Source of the DNA: Nodularia sp. NIES-3585
GTDB lineage: Bacteria; Cyanobacteriota; Cyanobacteriia; Cyanobacteriales; Nostocaceae
Assembly (NCBI RefSeq): GCF_002218065.1
Contig: NZ_BDUB01000001.1
Coordinates: forward strand, 3,906,720 to 3,970,719
Length of the DNA: 64,000 nucleotides
Direction of reading: 5' to 3'
In this document: one piece after another, positions 56,611 through 64,000 of the stretch
Position numbering within the stretch: position 1 is the first letter of the stretch
How the letters are laid out: the number at the start of each line of letters is the position of its first letter
Notes under the pieces: generated by a model
What the model was told of the DNA's origin: nothing
Database searches by the model: none
What the model saw: only the letters and a program-made list of their open reading frames with translations
Program-made: the position numbers and the translations under genes

Positions 56611-56637
56611 CTCTGCGACTCTGCGCCTCTGCGTGCA
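56611..56637. repeat. Dispersed CTCTGCGCCTCTGCGTG repeat in the arsJ-acr3 gap
   Basis: CTCTGCGACTCTGCGCCTCT then GCGTGC lies between arsJ and acr3. It is the same repeat family as at 12627 and 58592. Confidence 0.6.
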
Positions 56638-56674
56638 ATAAATCTTGATTCAGCGCCAAAAAAAGCTTAGATAA

Positions 56675-57823
56675 ATGAGTCCAAATCAACAAAATAATCA
56701 AACCCCTGTACAAGCCGGGAGTAATCTCAGCTTTTTTGAGAAATACCTCACCGTTTGGGTATTTTTGTGCATATTAGCAGGAATTGTATTAGGAAGATTA
56801 TTTCCTGGGGTAGCAGTGGTGCTGGATGCAATGAGTATTTATCAAGTATCAATTCCCATTGCAATATGTCTGTTTTTCATGATGTACCCCATCATGGTAA
56901 AAATTGATTTCACCCAAGCTGTGAATGCTGTCCGCGCCCCCAAACCTGTAATTCTCACCTTGGTAGTTAACTGGTTAATTAAACCATTTACAATGGTGGC
57001 ATTTTCGCAGTTTTTCTTGGGTTGGTTATTTCGTCCACTGATTACAGGTACAGAATTAATTCGTGGGAACGAAGTAGAAATAGTAAATTCCTACATTGCT
57101 GGGACAATTTTATTAGGAATTGCGCCTTGTACGGCAATGGTGTTGATGTGGGGATATCTTTCTTACGCTAATCAGGGACACACTTTGGTGATGGTGGCAG
57201 TTAATTCTCTGCTGATGCTGTTTTTGTATGCACCTTTGGGCAGATGGTTACTAGCCGCCAATGATTTAATAGTGCCTTGGCAAACTATAGTTTTATCGGT
57301 GATAATTTATGTTGGCTTGCCATTAGTGGCAGGAATGTACAGCCGTTATTGGATTTTAAAACACAAAGGCACAGAATGGTTTGAAAGACGATTTATCAAG
57401 TATCTCACTCCAGTTTCTATTACTGCCCTGCTGATTACTTTGGTCTTGTTATTTGCATTTAAGGGCGAAGTTATTGTTAATAATCCCTTACACATTTTGT
57501 TAATTGCTGTCCCACTATTTATTCAAACAAATTTCATTTTCTTAATTAGTTATGTGGTAGCATTAAAGCTGAATTTGTCTTATGAAGATGCCGCACCGGC
57601 AGCATTAATTGGAGCTAGCAATCACTTTGAAGTTGCGATCGCTACGGCTGTGATGTTGTTTGGTTTAAATTCTGGTGCTGCATTAGCGACAGTGGTAGGA
57701 GTTTTAATTGAAGTTCCAGTCATGTTGATGCTGGTTGAAGTTTGTAAACGCACGGCGGCTTGGTTCCCCAGAGAACCACAAAAAGCAACGTTACTAGATC
57801 CACGCTGTATTCATAGTTTGTAG
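56675..57823 (+). CDS. acr3: Acr3-type arsenite efflux transporter
   Basis: This arsenite permease of the Acr3 family has ten hydrophobic segments. The conserved Cys is in [20 protein letters not shown], and the last conserved block is [20 protein letters not shown] with its essential Glu. The length of 382 is normal. It complements ArsJ: Acr3 removes arsenite, ArsJ removes arsenate-derived product. The gene is often called arsB in cyanobacteria. Confidence 0.95.
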   Translation: MSPNQQNNQTPVQAGSNLSFFEKYLTVWVFLCILAGIVLGRLFPGVAVVLDAMSIYQVSIPIAICLFFMMYPIMVKIDFTQAVNAVRAPKPVILTLVVNWLIKPFTMVAFSQFFLGWLFRPLITGTELIRGNEVEIVNSYIAGTILLGIAPCTAMVLMWGYLSYANQGHTLVMVAVNSLLMLFLYAPLGRWLLAANDLIVPWQTIVLSVIIYVGLPLVAGMYSRYWILKHKGTEWFERRFIKYLTPVSITALLITLVLLFAFKGEVIVNNPLHILLIAVPLFIQTNFIFLISYVVALKLNLSYEDAAPAALIGASNHFEVAIATAVMLFGLNSGAALATVVGVLIEVPVMLMLVEVCKRTAAWFPREPQKATLLDPRCIHSL

Positions 57824-57832
57824 GCTCGTAGT

Positions 57833-57848
57833 GAGCGATTTATCGCTC
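57833..57848. terminator. Hairpin between convergent acr3 and urtE
   Basis: GAGCGA-TTTA-TCGCTC forms a six-base stem between the two convergent genes. It could act in both directions, but no long T run follows on either strand. Confidence 0.5.
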
Positions 57849-57861
57849 TCTTCCCCCCAAA

Positions 57862-58560
57862 TTAAACAGCCAAAAACTTTTGAATCACATCCTGACTCAG
57901 TTCGTGGGTGGAACCAGAGGCGACAATACCGCCTTTTTGCATGGCGTAATAGTAATCAGCCTGACGGACAAAGTGTAAGTGCTGTTCTACTAATAAAACA
58001 GAAATGCCTTTGGTTTCAACGATGCGGCGGACTGCGGCTTCAATTTCGAGGATGATTGAGGGTTGAATACCTTCGGTGGGTTCATCTAATACGAGTAGCT
58101 GAGGTTCTCCCATTAAAGCACGCGCGATCGCTAGTTGTTGTTGTTGTCCACCACTCAAATCACCACCCATGCGCGATAACATGGTTTTCAACACAGGAAA
58201 TAAGCTGAAAATCTCTTCGGAAATTTCTACCTTTTTTAGTTTTTTTCGCCTAGCTTCTAACCCTAAAAGCAAATTTTCTTTGACTGTCAAACGGGGGATA
58301 ATCTCTCGACCTTGAGGAACATAGCCAATTCCCATTTTTGCCCTTTGGTCTGGAGATTTGGAGTTGATTAATTCCCCGGCTAAGTTAATTGTGCCACTGC
58401 GGGGTGGGAGTAACCCCATGATTGTTTTGAGTAGAGTTGTTTTACCTACGCCGTTACGGCCAATTAGGCAGATCATTTGCCCTGGTGGTACGCTTAAATC
58501 TACGTTACGTAATATATGGCTTTCGCTGTAGTAAACGTTGAGGTTAGCAATTTTTAGCAT
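57862..58560 (-). CDS. urtE: Urea ABC transporter ATP-binding subunit UrtE
   Basis: This is the LivF-like ATPase of the urea importer. Walker A is GRNGVGKTTLLKT, the signature is DLSGGQQQQLAIARA and Walker B is LLVLDEPTEGIQPS. UrtE is the last gene of urtABCDE, and a gap of 87 bases with a dispersed repeat separates it from urtD. Confidence 0.95.
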   Translation of the reverse strand: MLKIANLNVYYSESHILRNVDLSVPPGQMICLIGRNGVGKTTLLKTIMGLLPPRSGTINLAGELINSKSPDQRAKMGIGYVPQGREIIPRLTVKENLLLGLEARRKKLKKVEISEEIFSLFPVLKTMLSRMGGDLSGGQQQQLAIARALMGEPQLLVLDEPTEGIQPSIILEIEAAVRRIVETKGISVLLVEQHLHFVRQADYYYAMQKGGIVASGSTHELSQDVIQKFLAV

Positions 58561-58591
58561 TATCGTTGTGTTGAATGGCGGGATGTTTTAT

Positions 58592-58618
58592 GCACGCAGA
58601 GACGCAGAGGCGCAGAGA
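58592..58618. repeat. Dispersed CACGCAGAGACGCAGAGGCG repeat in the urtD-urtE gap
   Basis: GCACGCAGAGACGCAGAGGC plus GCAGAGAAGG occupies much of the gap between two urt genes. It is the reverse orientation of the copy at 56611. Confidence 0.6.
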
Positions 58619-58647
58619 AGGAAGGGAGGAGAGAGCGTTTTTAGGGA

Positions 58648-59394
58648 CTATTCTTGTTGTTGTCCTAGATATACTTCGATGACACTAGGGTTATTTTGAA
58701 TTTCTGTAAAACTTCCTTCACACAATACTGTTCCTTCATGTAATACTGTGACTTTGCGGGCAATTTGACGCACAAATTCCATGTCATGTTCAATGACTAG
58801 AATTGAATGAGTTTGGGCTAGTGTTAATAGGAGTTCGCCGATGTTGTAGGTTTCTTCGTCTGTTAAACCGGCAACTGGTTCATCTACTAGTAATAAGTCT
58901 GGGGACTGTGCTACTAACATCCCAATTTCTAAACGTTGCTTTTCTCCGTGGGAAAGTAACCCAGCGGAAATGTCTGCTTTAGGTGTTAAACCGACTGTTT
59001 CTAATAACCCTTTAATACTGTTTTTTTCTCCAGCATGGGAAGGTTTAAATAAAGTGGAGAAGACATTTTTATTGCGGTTGCTGGTAATTTCTAGGTTTTC
59101 ACGGGGTGTTAAATTTAAATAAATTCGCGGTGTTTGGAATTTACGCCCAATTCCTAACCGTGCTATTTGATGTTCAGATAAAGAATGCAGATTTTTTCCT
59201 TTGAATAAAACTCTGCCAATGCTTGGTTGCACTTTGCCTGTAATTACATCTAGAAATGTTGTTTTTCCTGCACCGTTGGGACCAATTACTACCCGCAATT
59301 CTCCCGCATCCATGCTGAAATTGAGTTGGTTTATGGCTTTAAAGCCATCAAAACTCACAGTTACGTTTTCAGTTTCCAAGATTTTGGCGTTCAT
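58648..59394 (-). CDS. urtD: Urea ABC transporter ATP-binding subunit UrtD
   Basis: This is the LivG-like ATPase of the urea importer. Walker A is GPNGAGKTTFLDVITG, the signature is LLSHGEKQRLEIGML, and Walker B is LLLVDEPVAGLTDEE. LSHGE instead of LSGGQ is usual for UrtD. Its start overlaps urtC by 26 bases, so translation is probably coupled. Confidence 0.95.
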   Translation of the reverse strand: MNAKILETENVTVSFDGFKAINQLNFSMDAGELRVVIGPNGAGKTTFLDVITGKVQPSIGRVLFKGKNLHSLSEHQIARLGIGRKFQTPRIYLNLTPRENLEITSNRNKNVFSTLFKPSHAGEKNSIKGLLETVGLTPKADISAGLLSHGEKQRLEIGMLVAQSPDLLLVDEPVAGLTDEETYNIGELLLTLAQTHSILVIEHDMEFVRQIARKVTVLHEGTVLCEGSFTEIQNNPSVIEVYLGQQQE

Positions 59395-60490
59395 TTTGCA
59401 CTTCGGGGTCTTCTTCTAAGGTGGGATATGTGGCAATTTGTTGACGGCGGTTGAAAAGTGGCATCTTCTGATTTTTTAACCATCCCATGATGCCGTCAGG
59501 TAAGACTGTGACGACTATTAAAAAGAGTGCGCCTTGAAAAAATAGCCAAATTTCTGCAAATTGTTCACTTAAAAAAGTGCGGGCATAATTGACTAATAAA
59601 GTGCCGACGATTGCCCCAGTTAAGGTTGCACGTCCCCCTACTGCCACCCAAATCACCATTTCAATCGAAAAAGCAATATCCATTGATCTAGGCGATACAG
59701 ACCCACTTTGGAGAGTATAGAATGCGCCTGCTATGCCTGCGATCGCACCGGAAACTGCAAACACTAAAACTTTAAATTCTGTCGGATTATAGCCGGAAAA
59801 TCTCACCCGACTTTCATCATCTCGTATAGCTATTAATAATCTGCCAAAGCGTCCACTTGTCAACCAGCGACAAATCCCATAGGTAGCTGCAAGAAAAATT
59901 ACTGTCAGGGTGTAGAAAATAAATTGCGTTTGGGTATCACTGACATTTGCCCCAAACAAAGTTCTAAAACCTGTCAGTCCGTTTGTACCGTTGAACAATT
60001 GTTGTTGACCATTAAAAAAGTTGAAAAATATAATCACTGCGGCTTGAGTGAGTATTGAAAAATAAACTCCCTTGAGGCGATTACGAAATACTAAATATCC
60101 CAACAATCCCGCTAGTAAACCTGGAATTAGCACCACAGCCACTGTCGCCACTGGAAAGGAATAAAAAGGTTGCCAAAACCAAGGGAGTTCTGTAACGCCA
60201 TACAATTCCATGAAATCGGGTAGTTCACCAGAGGGAATTTGCAATTTCAGGTACATAGCGATCGCATATCCACCCAAACTGAAGAAAATCCCATGTCCCA
60301 GACTCAGCAGCCCAGTGTAACCCCAAATCAAATCTAGACCCAAACCTACAATCGCCAGGGACAAAAACCGCCCCAATAAATTCAAGCGAAACGCTGAAAG
60401 CATTGCTGGCATAATTAAGATCAGGATAAGTGCGATCGCTATGACCACCCCAACCTCAATTAAAATTAACTGTCCTCCCTTTTTCTTCAT
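59369..60490 (-). CDS. urtC: Urea ABC transporter permease UrtC
   Basis: This is a LivM-like permease with about ten hydrophobic segments. Family blocks are IWGYTGLLSLGHGIFFSLGG, NGLTGFRTLFG, SRVRFSGYNPTEFKVLVFA and SIEMVIWVAVGGRATLTGAI. The length of 373 is normal. It starts 19 bases after urtB and overlaps urtD. Confidence 0.95.
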   Translation of the reverse strand: MKKKGGQLILIEVGVVIAIALILILIMPAMLSAFRLNLLGRFLSLAIVGLGLDLIWGYTGLLSLGHGIFFSLGGYAIAMYLKLQIPSGELPDFMELYGVTELPWFWQPFYSFPVATVAVVLIPGLLAGLLGYLVFRNRLKGVYFSILTQAAVIIFFNFFNGQQQLFNGTNGLTGFRTLFGANVSDTQTQFIFYTLTVIFLAATYGICRWLTSGRFGRLLIAIRDDESRVRFSGYNPTEFKVLVFAVSGAIAGIAGAFYTLQSGSVSPRSMDIAFSIEMVIWVAVGGRATLTGAIVGTLLVNYARTFLSEQFAEIWLFFQGALFLIVVTVLPDGIMGWLKNQKMPLFNRRQQIATYPTLEEDPEVQNERQNLGN

Positions 60491-60509
60491 TCTCTGCGCC
60501 TAGTGTGGT

Positions 60510-61664
60510 TTAAATATCAACAGTACGACCTTTCTGAGGAAAAATTCCCCCAGGCTTCCACTGTAAAAACACAATAATCAGTGCAAATACTAACACCTTT
60601 GCCATACTCGTTGTGGCAAAGAAATTCAACAAATCGGCTAAAGGCTGAATAGGAGACAACAAAAACGCCAGAGTCCCAGAACCAATTAAAAAATTAGCCG
60701 TACCGATTCCCAACGCAGCTAAAATAGTTCCTGCCAAATTACCCACACCCCCAACAACCACCACCATAAAGGTATCGATAATATAATTTTGTCCAGTATT
60801 TGGCCCTACTGAACCAAGTAAACTAATGGCACAACCAGCCACACCAGCCAACCCAGAACCCAAAGCAAAAGTAATGGCATCAACTCTTTGAGTAGGGATA
60901 CCCAAACAAGCACTCATACTGCGATTTTGTGTAACAGCACGAATCCTTAAACCCCAGTTAGAACGCTGCAAAAATAGATAAATTCCTGCCACACAAACTA
61001 TAGTCAAAGCAATAATAAATAACCGAGCGAATGGTAATTGTACACCGCCCAAAGATATCCCCTCTTGTAACCAATTAGGAGCCGTAACATCTACATTTTG
61101 AGCGCCAAACCAAGGTTGAGTAACTACTTGCCGATTACTCAATAAGTTCCCTGTTCCTATGGTCATGCCTAAAGAAAGTAACAACAATACTGCCACAACC
61201 CAGTTACGAATTTTTCCCAAAATATTCCGAGAATTTAAAATTTTCAACCCTCCAAAAAACAACAGACAAAATAGAAATATGCCAATTACTAACAACCAAT
61301 TCACACTGCGAACAAACTGCTGAAAGATTAAACTCACGCCCCAAGTTGCTAAAAGAGTTTCTAAAGGTCTTCCGTAGAGATAACGAATCACCCCCCGTTC
61401 TAAGATTAACCCTACAACAGCCGTGAATAAAAAAGCGGCAATCAAAGCCAAAAATATATAAAATTCAAACCACACTCCACCCAACTCTTTGCAAGCATTT
61501 TGGACAACAAATGTTGTATAAGCGCCGAACATCATCAACTCACCATGGGCCATATTAATAACGCCCATCAACCCAAATATAATAGCTAGTCCTAAGGCAG
61601 CAATTAATAATACTGCCCCAATACTAATGCCATTAAATAAAGCCTCTAAGAAACCTGTTAACAC
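60510..61664 (-). CDS. urtB: Urea ABC transporter permease UrtB
   Basis: This LivH-like permease begins LFNGISIGAVLLIAALGLAI and has FGLMGVINMAHGELMMFGAY, the hallmark of the family, and DTFMVVVVGGVGNLAGTILA near the C-terminus. It is longer than E. coli LivH, as is usual for UrtB. The gap to urtA holds an STRR array. Confidence 0.95.
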   Translation of the reverse strand: MLTGFLEALFNGISIGAVLLIAALGLAIIFGLMGVINMAHGELMMFGAYTTFVVQNACKELGGVWFEFYIFLALIAAFLFTAVVGLILERGVIRYLYGRPLETLLATWGVSLIFQQFVRSVNWLLVIGIFLFCLLFFGGLKILNSRNILGKIRNWVVAVLLLLSLGMTIGTGNLLSNRQVVTQPWFGAQNVDVTAPNWLQEGISLGGVQLPFARLFIIALTIVCVAGIYLFLQRSNWGLRIRAVTQNRSMSACLGIPTQRVDAITFALGSGLAGVAGCAISLLGSVGPNTGQNYIIDTFMVVVVGGVGNLAGTILAALGIGTANFLIGSGTLAFLLSPIQPLADLLNFFATTSMAKVLVFALIIVFLQWKPGGIFPQKGRTVDI

Positions 61665-61700
61665 TCATTTCTCCTCCACAACTATCATTAGTCAATAGCC

Positions 61701-61741
61701 TATGACTAATGACTAATGACTAATGACTAATGACTAATGAC
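61701..61741. repeat. Heptamer tandem repeats (ATGACTA) in the urtA-urtB gap
   Basis: About five and a half ATGACTA units fill most of the gap between urtA and urtB. It is the complement of the TAGTCAT array near 44777. Confidence 0.85.
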
Positions 61742-63037
61742 TTAAACTTGTTTGTACTTACCGCCTTTAGCTGGGTCTGACCAATCACAACCAAAGCCCT
61801 GAGTTTCCTTCACAAATTGATTCCAAGGAATCGGCTCAACTGGCGCAGGAGTAGCATAGACAATATCAAATAAACCATCTTGTCGGACTTGACCAATTCG
61901 CACAATTTTTGATAAGTGATTATTGGCGGTCATTGTCACTTTACCTTCTGGCGCATCTATAGTTTGACCATAGGCCGCAGCACGGACTTGAGCTAAATCA
62001 GTCGTACCAGCTTTTTCTACTGCTTGTTTCCACAAATAAACGGCGATGTATGCTGCTTCCATTGGGTCGTTAATTACCCTATCTGCACCGTATTCTTGTT
62101 TAAAAGCTGCGACAAACTTTTGATTTGCAGGTGTGTCTACTGTTTGAAAGTAATTCCAAGCTGCATAGTGACCTTGGAGATATTCAACACCAATGGCTTT
62201 AACTTCTTCTTCGGCAATACTTACAGACATGGAGGGATACTTTTCTGGTGTTAATCCAGCCCCTCTCAATTGTTTAAAAAATGCCACGTTGCTATCACCA
62301 TTCAAGGTGTTATAAATTACGCCACCGTTGGGCAAAGCTTGCCTAATTTTCGAGATAATAGGTGTAACTTCAACATTACCTAATGGTAAATAATCCTCAC
62401 CAACTGTTGTTCCACCTAAAGCCTCTAATTGAGCTTTAATAATTGTATTAGCAGTGCGGGGAAAAACGTAATCGGAACCTACTAAGAAAAATTCTTTGCC
62501 CTTATTTTTCAACATCCAATCAACAGAAGGCTCAATTTGTTGATTTGGTGCAGCACCAGTATAGAAAATGTTTTTAGAACATTCTTGACCTTCATACTGT
62601 ACTGGATACCAGAGCATATGGTCTTTGCTTTCAAATACTGGCTTTACATTCTTGCGGCTAGCAGAAGTCCAGCAACCAAAAATGACAGAAGTCTGATCTT
62701 GGTCAATTAGCTTGGTGGCTTTTTCTCTAAAGGTGTCCCAGTTAGAAGCGCCATCTTCAACGATTGCTTGAATTTGTTTACCTAAAATACCACCAGCAGA
62801 GTTAATTTCTTTAATTGCTAATTGTTCAGCATCTACAACACTCCTTTCACTAATGGCCATAGTACCGCTTAGGGAGTGCAAAATACCTACTTTTATGGTG
62901 TCACTACCAGTATTGGTAGCCGATGGACTGTCCGTAGCCGTTGGGGAGTCATTCGCGCAAGCCTTGAGCAAAACGCTGCTACCGATAGTTGCAGAACTGT
63001 AGATTAAAAACTTCCGGCGGTTAAATTGTTTACTCAT
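61742..63037 (-). CDS. urtA: Urea ABC transporter substrate-binding protein UrtA
   Basis: This is the periplasmic urea-binding protein. The N-terminus has a twin-arginine motif (FNRRKFLIYSSATIGSS) and a lipobox (LLKAC), so export by Tat and a lipid anchor are likely. The body has KVGILHSLSGTMAISERSV, NDPMEAAYIAVYLWKQAV and DAPEGKVTMTANNHLSK, all typical of UrtA. It is first in the operon, and nitrogen control by NtcA is known for this operon in Anabaena. A candidate NtcA promoter lies upstream. Confidence 0.96.
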   Translation of the reverse strand: MSKQFNRRKFLIYSSATIGSSVLLKACANDSPTATDSPSATNTGSDTIKVGILHSLSGTMAISERSVVDAEQLAIKEINSAGGILGKQIQAIVEDGASNWDTFREKATKLIDQDQTSVIFGCWTSASRKNVKPVFESKDHMLWYPVQYEGQECSKNIFYTGAAPNQQIEPSVDWMLKNKGKEFFLVGSDYVFPRTANTIIKAQLEALGGTTVGEDYLPLGNVEVTPIISKIRQALPNGGVIYNTLNGDSNVAFFKQLRGAGLTPEKYPSMSVSIAEEEVKAIGVEYLQGHYAAWNYFQTVDTPANQKFVAAFKQEYGADRVINDPMEAAYIAVYLWKQAVEKAGTTDLAQVRAAAYGQTIDAPEGKVTMTANNHLSKIVRIGQVRQDGLFDIVYATPAPVEPIPWNQFVKETQGFGCDWSDPAKGGKYKQV

Positions 63038-63110
63038 GTTTTGATGAATTTCCCTTTGAATAAATCAGCAAGCGTCACAGGAAGCTGACAAAATTAAGTT
63101 TCAATGTGTG

Positions 63111-63153
63111 ATATTAGTGGAATATTTTACTATTAAATTGTTATCTGGGATAC
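63111..63153 (-). promoter_or_regulatory. Candidate NtcA-activated promoter of urtA
   Basis: On the minus strand, GTATCCCAGATAAC (63153-63140; GTA-N8-AAC, one mismatch to GTA-N8-TAC) is followed after 23 bases by TAATAT (63116-63111), which fits the NtcA class II layout. A second near match (GTA-N8-CAC, 63130-63117) overlaps the -10 region. The 5' untranslated region would be about 70 bases. Confidence 0.5.
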
Positions 63154-63286
63154 AAAAATTTAGCTTTATCAATGAAAAGCCTATATAACCTGTATTTATT
63201 AAGAAGCTTAATTATGTTGAATTAAGGTCTAATGATTAGCACTTTCAAAAATAAATAGGAACTATAACCAGGACTTGTTGTTAAAT

Positions 63287-63991
63287 TTATAGGCGATTTT
63301 TGGTGGGTATGATAATCATTGAGAAATAAGGTACTTGATCTGGATCAACTTCATCCAGGTGTACAATTCTTTGTTCTGTCATTGTGGCCCGCTCAATATA
63401 TAATGCTCGTGATGCTAACCCTAATTGATGTAAAACATCTCGCACTTTGGTAAAATGGCGACCTAGTTTCATAATCGCTGCCGCATCGGTTGCTAGTAAG
63501 TGCGTGATTAATTCTTCTGCCGGCATGGGGGCAGGTAAAACGGTCATAATATCGTTGTAATAAGTGAAGGGTACACCCAAGGCTACAGGACAAGCCATGA
63601 GTGAGGAGATTCCCGGTACAACTTCGGTTTCATATTGTTCCGATAAACGTGTGAAAACATACATGAAAGAACCGTAGAAAAACGGGTCACCTTCACACAA
63701 CACTACTACATCCCGTCCTGCGGCTAGATGTTCGGCAATTGGTTCAACTTCTTTGTCATAAATCAAATTAGCCTTTTCTGGTTCTAAGGCGCGGGGGAGG
63801 TGAAACAGCACCTCGATTTGATTCCCGGTGAGATATTGGGAGACGATCGCTCGCGCTATACTTTCTTTATCTACTGCTGACTGATAAGCCACCACAGGGG
63901 CTGCCTGTAATAGTCGCAGTGCCTTTAATGTCAATAGTTCGGGATCACCTGGCCCGACACCAATTCCATAAAGACGGCCTTTGGTTTGCAT
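63287..63991 (-). CDS. cobI: Precorrin-2 C(20)-methyltransferase
   Basis: This SAM-dependent methyltransferase acts in corrin-ring synthesis. The N-terminus LYGIGVGPGDPELLTLKALR, VVLCEGDPFFYGSFMYVF and VVPGISSLMACPVALG are the family's SAM and substrate motifs. The length of about 234 is normal. The ATG at 63991 is preferred over GTG 63997. The symbol cbiL is used for the cobalt-first form; which of the two reactions this enzyme serves cannot be told here. Confidence 0.93.
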   Translation of the reverse strand: MQTKGRLYGIGVGPGDPELLTLKALRLLQAAPVVAYQSAVDKESIARAIVSQYLTGNQIEVLFHLPRALEPEKANLIYDKEVEPIAEHLAAGRDVVVLCEGDPFFYGSFMYVFTRLSEQYETEVVPGISSLMACPVALGVPFTYYNDIMTVLPAPMPAEELITHLLATDAAAIMKLGRHFTKVRDVLHQLGLASRALYIERATMTEQRIVHLDEVDPDQVPYFSMIIIPTKNRL

Positions 63992-64000
63992 ATTCACTCT

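Overview
The window looks like chromosome of a filamentous, heterocyst-type cyanobacterium close to Nostoc/Anabaena. The reasons are frequent HIP1 octamers (GCGATCGC), several blocks of heptamer short tandem repeats, a cyanoexosortase B locus, a kdp operon with a KdpD cut down to its N-terminal domains, a cyAbrB regulator, Rcp1-type response regulators, and the urtABCDE urea transporter. No tRNA, rRNA, CRISPR array or intact insertion sequence was recognised.

Layout. 0-6.7 kb: end of a sugar aminotransferase gene, cyanoexosortase B and its partner protein, then an outer-membrane polysaccharide export protein and a Wzc-like chain-length/kinase protein (exopolysaccharide and protein sorting). 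6.7-8.3 kb: two tandem rhomboid proteases. 8.5-16.7 kb: a histidine kinase/NarL-type regulator pair divergent from a potassium operon, in the order RCK_C-like small protein, kdpA, kdpB, kdpF-like, kdpC, truncated kdpD. 16.7-27.6 kb: mixed housekeeping genes (VOC protein, a serine recombinase with a degenerate active site, a large uncharacterised membrane protein, glycosyltransferase 39, ClC chloride transporter with CBS domains, cyAbrB, Rrf2, cobD, pyrR). 28.2-35.4 kb: a four-gene two-component cluster. 35.4-44.8 kb: a formylglycine-generating-enzyme fragment, an SDR, an MscS channel, sulfate permease genes sbpA-cysT-cysW, then lysA-cdaA-uppS and rimI. 45.2-47.7 kb: clpC.

47.8-53.8 kb is an accessory island. 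It holds a frameshifted small-gene operon, a type II restriction-modification pair, a PIN toxin-antitoxin pair, a second small gene pair with a PIN-like first member, and at least four decayed pieces of one gene family lying around the toxin-antitoxin pair. 54.1-57.8 kb is an arsenic detoxification operon (GAPDH, ArsJ, Acr3) whose promoter carries a good ArsR/SmtB-like operator although no arsR is present. 57.9-63.0 kb is urtABCDE on the minus strand, with a candidate NtcA promoter, and the window ends in cobI.

The main themes are: (1) potassium control, in which a stand-alone RCK_C-like protein, a kinase-less KdpD and a neighbouring two-component pair sit together, with the c-di-AMP synthase cdaA in the same window; (2) gene decay and small-module turnover in the 48-54 kb island; and (3) dispersed repeats that repeatedly sit inside operon gaps (kdp, ars, urt).
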